A DNA stretch of 8,667 nt from Comamonadaceae bacterium (GCA_947505995.1 CANNNB010000093.1:1-8667), one strand, 5' to 3'. Shown: positions 1 through 6,592, counted from the first letter of the stretch. A program made the numbers and translations. Notes: a model not told the origin generated them from the sequence alone.

Positions 1-981
1 AAATTCACCTGTTTCTTTTAAATGAGCGATAAGGCGGCCAATGTGAAAGTCCATGGCTTCAGCCATGGCTGCATAAACTTCCATGCGACGTGCTTGATAG
101 GCTTTGTCTGCCGCACTTAAAGAATTCCATGCCACATGCGTTGAAGGTAAATTGGCCATTTTGGAATTGGCAGGCACAAGTCCAAGCGCAATGGCTTTGT
201 CGCGACGTTCATTGCGCAAGACATCCCAGCCTGCGTCATAGCGGCCTTTGTATTTGTCAATGAAAGATTGGGGCGCTTGAACAGGAATGTGGTTGGCCTG
301 GAAAGCAATGTAGGCAAAAAAAGGCTTGTCTGATTTGGCGTCGGCTTTCAGATACTCAAGCGTTTTGCTAATGTAAAACTCCGATGAGTAAAACTCTTTG
401 GGCATCTTGGCTTCTTGACCGTTGTCGTACCAATAAACCTTGTCGGTCAGGTCCATGTACAGCTTGCCTGTTTCCCAGTTGTCTGAACCACTGTCGCCCA
501 TAACCAAGGACCGATCAAAGCCTCTGGCAGGCGGTAAATTGTGGGGTTCTTTACCCACATGCCATTTACCTGCTGCGTAGGTTCTGTAGCCACTGTCTTG
601 TAGCAAGCTTGACACTGTCACCACGCGCTGATTGAGCACGCTTAAATAGCCAGCACGACCCACATGTGACTGGGGAATGGCTTCGCGCATGTTGCCCACA
701 CCATTAAGGTGATTGTCAACGCCGGTCAGCAGCATGGAGCGGGTGGGAGAGCAAGAAGCACTGACATGAAAGTTTGAAAAGCGCATGCCCGATTGCGCCA
801 ATTGGTTCAGGTTGGGTGTTTGAATTTCACTGCCAAATGCGCCTACGTCACTGAAGCCCCAATCGTCTGCCAGCATGACAACAATGTTAGGCCGTTTGGC
901 CTCAGCTTGCGGGCACATGATGAAAAAAAGGGCTGCCAGCGCAACTGGCCACATTGGGTTGAAATTGCGAAAGGCTGTCAT
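1..981 (-). CDS. AtsA-type arylsulfatase, Cys-type, exported (3' end outside window)
   Basis: Hydrolyses sulfate esters, probably aryl sulfates, releasing sulfate. The frame is open from the ATG at 981 to the window edge (327 codons; the family is about 530 residues, so the C-terminal third is missing). Residues 1-28 form a signal peptide: a hydrophobic stretch at about 11-23, then a likely cut after AEA28. The sulfatase fold begins at RPNIVVMLADDWG, with metal-binding D39-D40. The signature C77-S-P-T-R81-SMLLTG gives the cysteine to be converted to formylglycine and the partner arginine. AGK139-W-H141 and H231 (ANHIPVQAP) match substrate- and sulfate-contacting Lys/His of Pseudomonas aeruginosa AtsA as I remember it (K113, H115, H211). 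The later Asp-Asn and Lys residues lie beyond the edge. That AtsA lacks a signal peptide, so export here is a difference. The ATG is 2 nt after the upstream stop with no clear Shine-Dalgarno, suggesting translational coupling; Met10 is an alternative start. Confidence 0.95.
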   Translation of the reverse strand, partial: MTAFRNFNPMWPVALAALFFIMCPQAEAKRPNIVVMLADDWGFSDVGAFGSEIQTPNLNQLAQSGMRFSNFHVSASCSPTRSMLLTGVDNHLNGVGNMREAIPQSHVGRAGYLSVLNQRVVTVSSLLQDSGYRTYAAGKWHVGKEPHNLPPARGFDRSLVMGDSGSDNWETGKLYMDLTDKVYWYDNGQEAKMPKEFYSSEFYISKTLEYLKADAKSDKPFFAYIAFQANHIPVQAPQSFIDKYKGRYDAGWDVLRNERRDKAIALGLVPANSKMANLPSTHVAWNSLSAADKAYQARRMEVYAAMAEAMDFHIGRLIAHLKETGEF

Positions 982-983
982 AG

Positions 984-2162
984 TCAATCGTTAGGGAAAG
1001 CGCCAAATTGCGCATGCAAAGCATCCTCAATGACCCAGAATCTGTCTTGACCCCAAGCCGATGTATTTTCGTATCGAAAAGATGGCACACCCCACAAGCC
1101 AAGAGCAAAAAGGGCTTGTCTGTTTTCTTCAGCGATGGCTCGCCAGTGTGCTTCATTGGATTGACTGCACAGAATGTCTTTGGCCGCTGTCCAGTTCAAA
1201 CCTGCGCGCTCCACGATGATTTTCAAATGAGCATCAAGCCCAGCATCGAGCCCTTCAGACCAAACGCCCTGCATAAAGGACATCACATAGTCCTCTGCCA
1301 AATTGTGCATTTCTGCAAAAGGCATCAAGGCTAACCCGCGTTCTGTGGGTTTTCCAATGGGATCATTCAGACGCCCGAAAGGTACGCCCTGAACGTGAGC
1401 TTCCCGTGCTGCATCTAGGCTGATGTACTTGCGCTTCTCTGCTGGGACGGGTAAGCCCCTCATGACCATCGGCAACACGTACCTGAGTTTGATATTGACA
1501 CCTGCTTGATGAGCCCAGTGAAAAATCTTCGCTGCTGAAATGGCAGAGTAGGGGCTTCTGAGAGAGAAGAAAAAATCAATGCTTGTACCTTGAGGAGCGA
1601 CCTGACATTGGGCATATTGCCTAGCAGGGAAAAGGTGGGTGTTGACGTTTGTTTGGCATACACCCAAATCGTTCAACCTATCTTCTAAGTGGTGCAGGCG
1701 GTCAATGCCCCAATACCATTCGCCTTCGTAATAAAGCGTGGCCCCAAGATAATGGCCCCACTTTTTTCGAAGTGCGTCAGATGCACTGGTTGCATCTGAA
1801 CTTGGCAGTTCACTGGGCTGTACAAATTGCCAATCTAATTGAAACCGATTGGCCAATCGTTGGGCATCCAATAGGCTGTAGGCTTTCAGCATGGCTCGCT
1901 CTGGAACTGCTGAATCTTCAGGAGCATCAACAAGATGAGTTTCTACGGTGATTTTGTAGCGAGACTGCAGAACAGGTAGGGCCTTTGCCAGCAACTGTGA
2001 ATAAGGGTCGTCGAGTTGGTGAAAAAAATGAATAACGTGCGGCCGCTTGGCTTCTTGTCTTTTTTTCTCTGCTTTGTGTCTGAGTTTGAAAAGACGAGAT
2101 CGGGATAAAAAAAGTTGACTGATGACAGGCATCAGCCAACTTTTTGGGGACCTAAAAAACAT
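984..2162 (-). CDS. Two-domain DsbA family / HCCA isomerase-like (GST-kappa type) protein
   Basis: A 392-residue protein with two thioredoxin-fold halves of the DsbA/2-hydroxychromene-2-carboxylate isomerase family. The C-terminal half (about 194-384) carries the family hallmarks: DFFFSLRSPYSAIS (196-209) with the SPYS motif, GVP with the expected cis-proline at 358-360, and GQDRFWVIEDAL (371-382). The N-terminal half (about 42-165) looks like a diverged copy: HFFHQLDDPYSQLLA (45-59) and YYEGEWYWGIDRLHHLEDRL (144-163) parallel those elements. No CXXC motif is seen, so a disulfide oxidoreductase role is unlikely. Glutathione-dependent isomerase or transferase chemistry on an aromatic-pathway intermediate is the family-based guess. 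There is no signal peptide; the N-terminus (20-40) is very basic, so the protein is probably cytoplasmic. Only ATGs at 2162 and 2132 are possible starts before the conserved domain. Neither has a good Shine-Dalgarno, and both lie at or in a terminator-like hairpin. The stop is 2 nt before the sulfatase start. Substrate unknown. Confidence 0.85.
   Translation of the reverse strand: MFFRSPKSWLMPVISQLFLSRSRLFKLRHKAEKKRQEAKRPHVIHFFHQLDDPYSQLLAKALPVLQSRYKITVETHLVDAPEDSAVPERAMLKAYSLLDAQRLANRFQLDWQFVQPSELPSSDATSASDALRKKWGHYLGATLYYEGEWYWGIDRLHHLEDRLNDLGVCQTNVNTHLFPARQYAQCQVAPQGTSIDFFFSLRSPYSAISAAKIFHWAHQAGVNIKLRYVLPMVMRGLPVPAEKRKYISLDAAREAHVQGVPFGRLNDPIGKPTERGLALMPFAEMHNLAEDYVMSFMQGVWSEGLDAGLDAHLKIIVERAGLNWTAAKDILCSQSNEAHWRAIAEENRQALFALGLWGVPSFRYENTSAWGQDRFWVIEDALHAQFGAFPND
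2109..2145 (-). terminator. Terminator-like hairpin inside the 5' end of the DsbA-like gene
   Basis: Arms at 2109-2124 (AAAAAGTTGACTGATG on plus) and 2130-2145 (CATCAGCCAACTTTTT) flank a 5-nt loop. The one imperfection (A2118/C2136) is an A-C mismatch in a plus transcript but a G-U wobble in a minus transcript. The minus RNA therefore has a fully paired 16-bp stem whose 11-bp mixed core is followed by seven U. This is the shape of a Rho-independent terminator for the outer-membrane protein gene, whose stop codon ends 69 nt upstream. It overlaps codons 6-18 of the next gene, so it could instead be an attenuator or a translation-sensitive switch. Function is inferred from structure only. Confidence 0.6.
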
Positions 2163-2213
2163 GATACGAAATCAATCAGCCTGGATTAAATTGAATTCGC
2201 AAAATCGATCGAG

Positions 2214-3386
2214 TTAGAAAGCTTTGATCAATCGAATTTGGTAGCTTTTCATATTGATGGCGTTTTTGCCTTCGAAGTTGTTGTTCATTTGGAAATTTAT
2301 CCCGGCATCTTGTCCTGGTATTTTGAACGAGACAAAGGGGCCTGCGCCTAATGTTTGGTATCGTCCGTTAACTGTTTTCGTTGTATCTGTGCCTGAGTAG
2401 CGGTCATCTGTGACTTGTTGTGTTGAAAACACATTCATACCCACTGCCCAATTGCCAGAGACCTTCACAATGGCGGCTTCGGAATAAATAAAGTTGCCGC
2501 TTTTGTATTGGGTGTCCTTGTTGACTGTGTTCATGCCATAAGCAACACGTCCTGCAATGGTCACGCCAGCATCCCAATCCTGATGGGCTTGGCTTGGATT
2601 GAGGTTGTAAGTGAATGCCACACCAGGTCGAATGGTGTAGAAATCTCCAAAGCCAGGGTTTGCTTGTAAAGCAGTGTCTCTAGCCACAGAATATTTGCCA
2701 GTAGGAACAAACACCGAAATGCCAGCTGCCACTTTCAATTTGTCAGTGTGTCGAATCCATACGGCTGAAAGTTCAGTGTCACCCATGCCGGAGGCGTCAC
2801 CTGTTGCGGCATCGGACGCGGCTTTGGCTCTCGCCTGAAATCCAGCGTTGATGAGACCACGATTGGCGGCAGAAAGAGCTGGGGAATCTGGTGAGAATGT
2901 TGCATTGGGGTAAGTCAACAGCACAGTTCTGCTTTGTTTAACAAACGGTAAATTAGCAACAAAAGCAATGCGGCCATCGGCATATTTGCTTTCTGTGAGA
3001 TAGCCGGCCGCCACATTCAATTGAGTTTGATCTTGGGTTAAGGAGACAGCGCCATCAGCGACTGAGGCTCTAATTGCATTTAAAGGGGCAAACGCAGGAT
3101 TAATAAGACCTAGAGGTACCCCTGAAACGCCAGAGGGTCTTGTTAACGCTTCTCCCGTTGGTCCTTTGATGCCCTCAATAGTCAATTGCGAAAAAGCGGC
3201 CGTTCCAAAGAAACCAGGTTTGTCAGCAGGTGTTGCAATATCTCCCCCAAAACTTCCCAAGGGTGCCTGTCTTAGCTTGTAGTTCTCAGCAGCGTGGGCG
3301 TTCATGCCACAGGCAATGAAAACTCCCCATGAAAGGGTTGAAATGACAAGTGCTGTTTGATTTTTGATTCGTTTTGATGTCAACAT
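2214..3386 (-). CDS. SphA / MetA-pathway-of-phenol-degradation family outer-membrane protein
   Basis: A 390-residue protein with a Sec signal peptide (basic start, hydrophobic core at about 12-27, AHA cut site near residue 32). The body is rich in Gly, Asn and aromatic residues with alternating strand patterns, as in an outer-membrane beta barrel. It ends in QIRLIKAF, a terminal phenylalanine of the kind recognised by the BAM complex. The mature start (GGDIATPADKPGFFG, about 47-61) resembles the outer-membrane 'phenol MetA pathway' transporter family, proposed to take up hydrophobic or aromatic compounds; the substrate here is unknown. The start at 3386 is preceded by a good Shine-Dalgarno. 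It is divergent from the TetR gene across a 148-bp gap with a strong palindrome, so TetR control is likely. A terminator-like hairpin follows 69 nt after the stop. Confidence is high for an outer-membrane barrel and fair for the subfamily. Confidence 0.85.
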   Translation of the reverse strand: MLTSKRIKNQTALVISTLSWGVFIACGMNAHAAENYKLRQAPLGSFGGDIATPADKPGFFGTAAFSQLTIEGIKGPTGEALTRPSGVSGVPLGLINPAFAPLNAIRASVADGAVSLTQDQTQLNVAAGYLTESKYADGRIAFVANLPFVKQSRTVLLTYPNATFSPDSPALSAANRGLINAGFQARAKAASDAATGDASGMGDTELSAVWIRHTDKLKVAAGISVFVPTGKYSVARDTALQANPGFGDFYTIRPGVAFTYNLNPSQAHQDWDAGVTIAGRVAYGMNTVNKDTQYKSGNFIYSEAAIVKVSGNWAVGMNVFSTQQVTDDRYSGTDTTKTVNGRYQTLGAGPFVSFKIPGQDAGINFQMNNNFEGKNAINMKSYQIRLIKAF

Positions 3387-3390
3387 GGGG

Positions 3391-3396
3391 TCTCCT
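3391..3396 (-). promoter_or_regulatory. Ribosome binding site of the outer-membrane protein gene
   Basis: The minus strand reads AGGAGA, followed by CCCC and then the ATG at 3386. This is the clearest Shine-Dalgarno among the minus-strand genes and fixes the start codon. Confidence 0.75.
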
Positions 3397-3409
3397 TTTG
3401 CTTTGTTAA

Positions 3410-3429
3410 TCAGTACACATGTGTATTGA
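3410..3429. promoter_or_regulatory. Palindrome, probable TetR-family operator
   Basis: The perfect 12-bp palindrome TACACATGTGTA (3414-3425) extends to a 20-bp inverted repeat in which 9 of 10 base pairs match; only the 3413/3426 pair fails. It lies between the divergent TetR and outer-membrane protein genes, 24 nt before the start codon of the latter. A consensus -35 hexamer TTGACA (3426-3431, plus strand) overlaps its right end. The matching -10 at 17-nt spacing (AAAGAT, 3449-3454) is poor. Size, symmetry and position fit a TetR-dimer operator that could repress both directions. Binding is inferred. Confidence 0.6.
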
Positions 3430-3473
3430 CATTTGACTCTAGCACAGCAAAGATCAATGCATGTCTAGGGTTT

Positions 3474-3483
3474 TCGCTAGCGA
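3474..3483. promoter_or_regulatory. Second, shorter palindrome in the divergent control region
   Basis: TCGCTAGCGA is a perfect 10-bp palindrome 51 nt upstream of the TetR start codon. It does not resemble the 3414-3425 palindrome in sequence, so it is not an obvious second copy of the same operator. It may be a site for another factor or chance. Apart from this palindrome and the 3410-3429 repeat, I see nothing else distinctive in the 148-bp gap. Confidence 0.2.
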
Positions 3484-3534
3484 GTGCAAATTTAGGTGGC
3501 GAACAGAAATGCTTCAAAATAGGGCGTAACGCGT

Positions 3535-4149
3535 ATGGACACATCACATCAAAAGACCAAATCGATAGCACCTGAGGCCTCTCGGTTAACGCGGGACAAT
3601 TGGATGGATGAGGCTTTTAAAGCGGTGGTGGCCGGGGGCTTTGAGAACGTCAAAGTGATGGCGCTCGCTGAAAAACTCAAAGTGACGCGAGGCAGTTTTT
3701 ATTGGCACTTCACGGACCATGCCGACTTGATCGGCAGTTTGTTGATGCGATGGAAATTAGCCCAACTTGAACTTGATGAAAAATTAAAATCGCATCGCAG
3801 CGATGACCCCATTCAAGATTTAGAGTTTGTGGTGGACGCCGCATTCAACCAGGCCGGTACAGAACTTGAGAACCTTCGGTTCGAGCAAGCCTTGAGAGCC
3901 TTAAGTCATCTTCACAAAGACGCTGCTCAAATGTTGGTAGAAGTTGACGCTGAGCGCATCAATTTATTTGAGTCGAAATTCCTTGCGATTTTGAAAGATC
4001 CAAACAAGGCGCGTGATTTAGCGGCGATTCTTTACTTGGCCATTGTTGGGGGCTACCAAGCATTAAGTCGACCTGTCAATCCGCCCAATATCAGGGCCTA
4101 TTTGCAAGGCTTGATTTCAAACTATTTGGTGTTGAAACAAGTCACTTGA
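3535..4149 (+). CDS. TetR/AcrR family transcriptional regulator
   Basis: A 204-residue, one-component DNA-binding regulator. The N-terminal TetR domain covers about 18-73: a first helix (TRDNWMDEAFKAVVAGG, 19-35), then the helix-turn-helix VMALAEKLKVTRGSFYWHF (41-59). The Gly-Ser-Phe-Tyr-x-His-Phe recognition-helix pattern is typical. The rest is helical and variable, as expected of a ligand-binding and dimerisation domain; no ligand can be read from it. An in-frame stop at 3520-3522 leaves the ATG at 3535 as the only start that keeps the full domain. The ribosome site (AGGG at 3521-3524) is weak and distant, suggesting low expression. It is divergent from the outer-membrane protein gene, so autorepression plus repression of that gene is the likely arrangement. 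It ends tail-to-tail with the DUF1254 gene, 5 nt apart. Confidence 0.95.
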   Translation: MDTSHQKTKSIAPEASRLTRDNWMDEAFKAVVAGGFENVKVMALAEKLKVTRGSFYWHFTDHADLIGSLLMRWKLAQLELDEKLKSHRSDDPIQDLEFVVDAAFNQAGTELENLRFEQALRALSHLHKDAAQMLVEVDAERINLFESKFLAILKDPNKARDLAAILYLAIVGGYQALSRPVNPPNIRAYLQGLISNYLVLKQVT

Positions 4150-4154
4150 GTGTC

Positions 4155-5537
4155 TTAGTTGAGACGTTCAACCACTGGCATTTTCCAATGTCCATTCAAT
4201 GCTGTGGCTTCTGGCCAATACAATCGCGCATTGAGCAAAAACGCAGAACCCATTTGCACGGGTAGCCAATTGGCGGCGGCTTCTTTTTGATCAGGCGTTA
4301 AGGCTTGAATCCAAATGTCCAATGATCCGTCTGCATTGAAGACCAAGGGATCTCGATCACCCAAGGCAAAACGTTGAAGAGGGTTGTCAATCAAAAACTC
4401 ATCTGCGCCATAAGCTGTGATGGACCAAAAAGCTTTGACCGGCGGCAGTGCATTGGCCGCAAAGTGCAAGCGATAGCGATGTTGACCATTCAGTGGCTTT
4501 CCTTGGTGGTCAAGTGCAGTGTTGGGGTAAAGAGCATCTTCTGGCAAGTTTGCGCCAAGCCCCACCATGGCCACCGCAGCACGCGTGTTGTAGTCGGTGC
4601 CATAACGGCCCAAATTCAGGGGAGGGGTAGACCAACTCCCATCTTGAGGTTTGCTGTTCAATGCCTTCATCACGCGCTGGTTGGCGATCCACCGGCCTAA
4701 GCTGAAACTCAATGTGTTCACCCAGCTTAAGTGCACAGCTTGGCCAGCTTTAATTTCGAGTTGAGCCAGTCTTGCAAGCAGGCTCGCGTCTTCTGCTGAA
4801 GGGGGGTTGCTCACCATCAGTTGCATGAGTCGATTGAAAAATTCAGGGGTGCTGAGGGCTTTCATTTGAGCCACCGGGGGTAAGCTTGGTGCAGGGCTGA
4901 CTTGCCAGGCTGGTTTTGCATCTTTGATCGAATCAGTATTTGTTGACAGAGAGTCTGCCGGCTGTGGCCATTTTGTGAGACGCAGACGGTTTTGCAATTC
5001 GTGCACAGTTGCAAAATCTGCTGCGCCGTTGGTTTGCGTTCTGCCAATGAGCCAGACCATGTCGGTGGGTGACTTTAAAAGTGTCATCCCCTTGGGCACT
5101 TGGCCGTCCCATTGTGGGCCTACCAGTAAATAAGTAGCGCCATGATTGCCCGAGGTTCTGGTGCCGGGTGATGCAAACACATTGGTCCAGGCATCCATGA
5201 ACGGCATCAACTCGTATCGCTTGTCGTTGGCGGGCATTTCAAACACCCACGGCCCCTCTTTCATGCTCAAAAAAGCATTGGTGTAGAGCGTGTCGACATT
5301 GGGGCGTACGACATCTTTAAATTGAGCGTTGGGAAATTGCCTGACCAAGCGCAACTGATTTTCTGGTCCGATGTATTTCGCGCTGTGAACACGAGTGGTC
5401 TCCATCATGACCAAAGGGTAGCCATACAAAAAAGCCTCTGCGCCAAGCGCGATCTTGTCTTTGATGACAAGCAACATAGCTGCAAGCAAGCTTACCAACA
5501 CCAAGGCCGAAATCAATAAGCGTTTGGCAATCATCAT
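4155..5537 (-). CDS. DUF1254/DUF1214 domain protein, membrane-anchored or exported
   Basis: A 460-residue protein with an N-terminal hydrophobic segment (about 7-25) after a basic start, acting as signal anchor or uncleaved signal peptide. The main part should lie outside the cytoplasm. The N-terminal DUF1254 region shows EAFLYGYPLVMMETTR (34-49), VVRPNVDTLYTNAFL (76-90) and ELMPFMDAWTNVFASPGTR (109-127). The C-terminal DUF1214 region shows GRYGTDYNTRAAVAMVGLGA (310-329), PPVKAFWSITAYG (365-377) and DNPLQRFALGDRD (384-396), ending near LLNARLYWPE. Domain order and length match the family, which has no established biochemical activity that I can state. The start ATG overlaps the FGE stop (ATGA, 5534-5537) with no visible Shine-Dalgarno, so translation is probably coupled to FGE. 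That tight coupling suggests a role in the same process, possibly sulfatase maturation or substrate handling; this is inference. Confidence 0.9.
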   Translation of the reverse strand: MMIAKRLLISALVLVSLLAAMLLVIKDKIALGAEAFLYGYPLVMMETTRVHSAKYIGPENQLRLVRQFPNAQFKDVVRPNVDTLYTNAFLSMKEGPWVFEMPANDKRYELMPFMDAWTNVFASPGTRTSGNHGATYLLVGPQWDGQVPKGMTLLKSPTDMVWLIGRTQTNGAADFATVHELQNRLRLTKWPQPADSLSTNTDSIKDAKPAWQVSPAPSLPPVAQMKALSTPEFFNRLMQLMVSNPPSAEDASLLARLAQLEIKAGQAVHLSWVNTLSFSLGRWIANQRVMKALNSKPQDGSWSTPPLNLGRYGTDYNTRAAVAMVGLGANLPEDALYPNTALDHQGKPLNGQHRYRLHFAANALPPVKAFWSITAYGADEFLIDNPLQRFALGDRDPLVFNADGSLDIWIQALTPDQKEAAANWLPVQMGSAFLLNARLYWPEATALNGHWKMPVVERLN

Positions 5538-6592
5538 GGCTGATAAATGGTTCTAAAACCCAAGTGACTTACCGCCAAATCTTCTTCTTGAGGTTGCCGA
5601 GATCCTGCGCGATAACGCATGCAGTAATTGGGTGCACACAAAAAAGAACCGCCTTTGATCACGCGTGCTTTGGGCTCTGAATTGGCTTGAAGCGTTTTAA
5701 AAATGGGGGGCCTTTGTGCTTCATCAGGATCGAGTCCTTGCTTTGAGCTTGAAGCTTGAGCGCTTGAAACTGGGGGTCGGTCGGCTACAAACGCATCGGC
5801 AGTGAGCTCCCACACATTGCCGATCATGTCGAACAAACCATAGGCGTTGGGAGCATAGCAAGCAACGGGCGCTAAGCCTGCAAAGCCATCTTCACTGGCA
5901 TTGGCCATTGGGAAAATACCTTGCCATGTGTTGGCGCTGGCAGGTTGATCGTGTTGGCCAGGTAATTCCTTGGCGCCAGCGCGGGCTGCCCATTCCCACT
6001 CTGCTTCAGTCGGCAAACGATGGCCCTTCCATTGGGCATAGGCTTGAGCATCTTCGTAAGTGATATGGACCACGGGGAACTGGCCATACTTGTCTATGTT
6101 TGAACCAGGGCCGGCTGGATGCTGCCAGCTGGCGCCAGGCATGTATTGCCACCATTGACGAGGATCGTCGCCGTAGTTCAACTGGGCTGGAACTTTGAAC
6201 ACCACGGCCCCAGGCTTGCGCATGTCTTCTGGCAGGCTGTTTAGCAATTGTGAATTGACGGGGCGCTCCGCTACGGTCACATAAGAAGTCGCTTTGACAA
6301 AAGCTGCAAATTCCAGATTGGTCACCTCGGTGCGGTCCATCCAAAAACCCTTCACTTGCACATTGCGAACAGGTTTTTCTTCGGTGTAAACGCTGTCGCC
6401 CATGTCGAAGACGCCTTCAGGAATCCAGACCATGCCAGGTCTAGGGGCGGCGTTAGATGAGGGCGGTAGCTCACATTGAAATTTGGCAGGCAGCGCTTGT
6501 TTGGTGGACGTCTCATCTCTTGTTAACCAAAAGACGGTCGCACCACAAATCAAAATGATGAAGCTAGAAATCAACCATGGGTACAATTTCAT
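5534..6592 (-). CDS. Formylglycine-generating enzyme (SUMF1 family), membrane-anchored
   Basis: A 352-residue FGE-sulfatase family protein, the oxygen- and copper-dependent enzyme that converts the sulfatase CxPxR cysteine to C-alpha-formylglycine. Motifs in order: GMVWIPEGVFDMGD (53-66), DRTEVTNLEFAAFV (86-99), WWQYMPGASWQHPAGPGS (147-164), RLPTEAEWEWAARAG (192-206), YGLFDMIGNVWELTAD (251-266), and KGGSFLC319-APNY-C324-MRYR. The two cysteines with C-x4-C spacing correspond to the catalytic pair of human FGE (C336/C341). They separate true FGEs from other SUMF1-fold proteins such as EgtB or PvdO. LGFRTIY closes the domain. Residues 6-22 form a single hydrophobic N-terminal segment, implying a periplasmic catalytic domain. 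A polar stretch at about 268-308 is longer than I recall in human FGE. The gene starts 17 nt after the ftsY stop without a clear Shine-Dalgarno. Its likely client is the sulfatase at 1-981. Confidence 0.95.
   Translation of the reverse strand: MKLYPWLISSFIILICGATVFWLTRDETSTKQALPAKFQCELPPSSNAAPRPGMVWIPEGVFDMGDSVYTEEKPVRNVQVKGFWMDRTEVTNLEFAAFVKATSYVTVAERPVNSQLLNSLPEDMRKPGAVVFKVPAQLNYGDDPRQWWQYMPGASWQHPAGPGSNIDKYGQFPVVHITYEDAQAYAQWKGHRLPTEAEWEWAARAGAKELPGQHDQPASANTWQGIFPMANASEDGFAGLAPVACYAPNAYGLFDMIGNVWELTADAFVADRPPVSSAQASSSKQGLDPDEAQRPPIFKTLQANSEPKARVIKGGSFLCAPNYCMRYRAGSRQPQEEDLAVSHLGFRTIYQP

Noticed and set aside
51..70. Two copies of CCATGGCT 12 nt apart
   Set aside because: They lie within conserved sulfatase coding sequence (the AAMAEAM stretch) and reflect repeated Ala/Met codons, not a regulatory repeat.
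1008..1334. 108-codon open frame on plus
   Set aside because: It lies wholly opposite the well-supported DsbA-like gene, shows no recognisable domain and has no ribosome site.
984..2162. Reading the DsbA-like protein as a periplasmic disulfide oxidoreductase that helps the sulfatase fold
   Set aside because: It lacks a signal peptide and any CXXC motif; the SPYS and GQDR motifs point to the HCCA isomerase branch.
4131..4172. GTTGAA...TTCAAC inverted repeat around the convergent stops, as a possible terminator
   Set aside because: The arms are only 6 bp with a 30-nt loop and no T-run follows on either strand, so it is not a credible intrinsic terminator.
4374..4700. 108-codon open frame on plus
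   Set aside because: It is antisense to the conserved DUF1214 region; its Cys/His-rich composition is typical of a shadow frame.
6006..6344. 112-codon open frame on minus
   Set aside because: It is an out-of-frame reading of the FGE gene through its most conserved motifs, with no protein family character.
5534..6592. SUMF1-fold protein as EgtB or PvdO type, not FGE
   Set aside because: The C319-x4-C324 pair in the KGGSFLC...YCMRYR context and the WQHPAGPGS segment match true FGE, and a Cys-type sulfatase is nearby.
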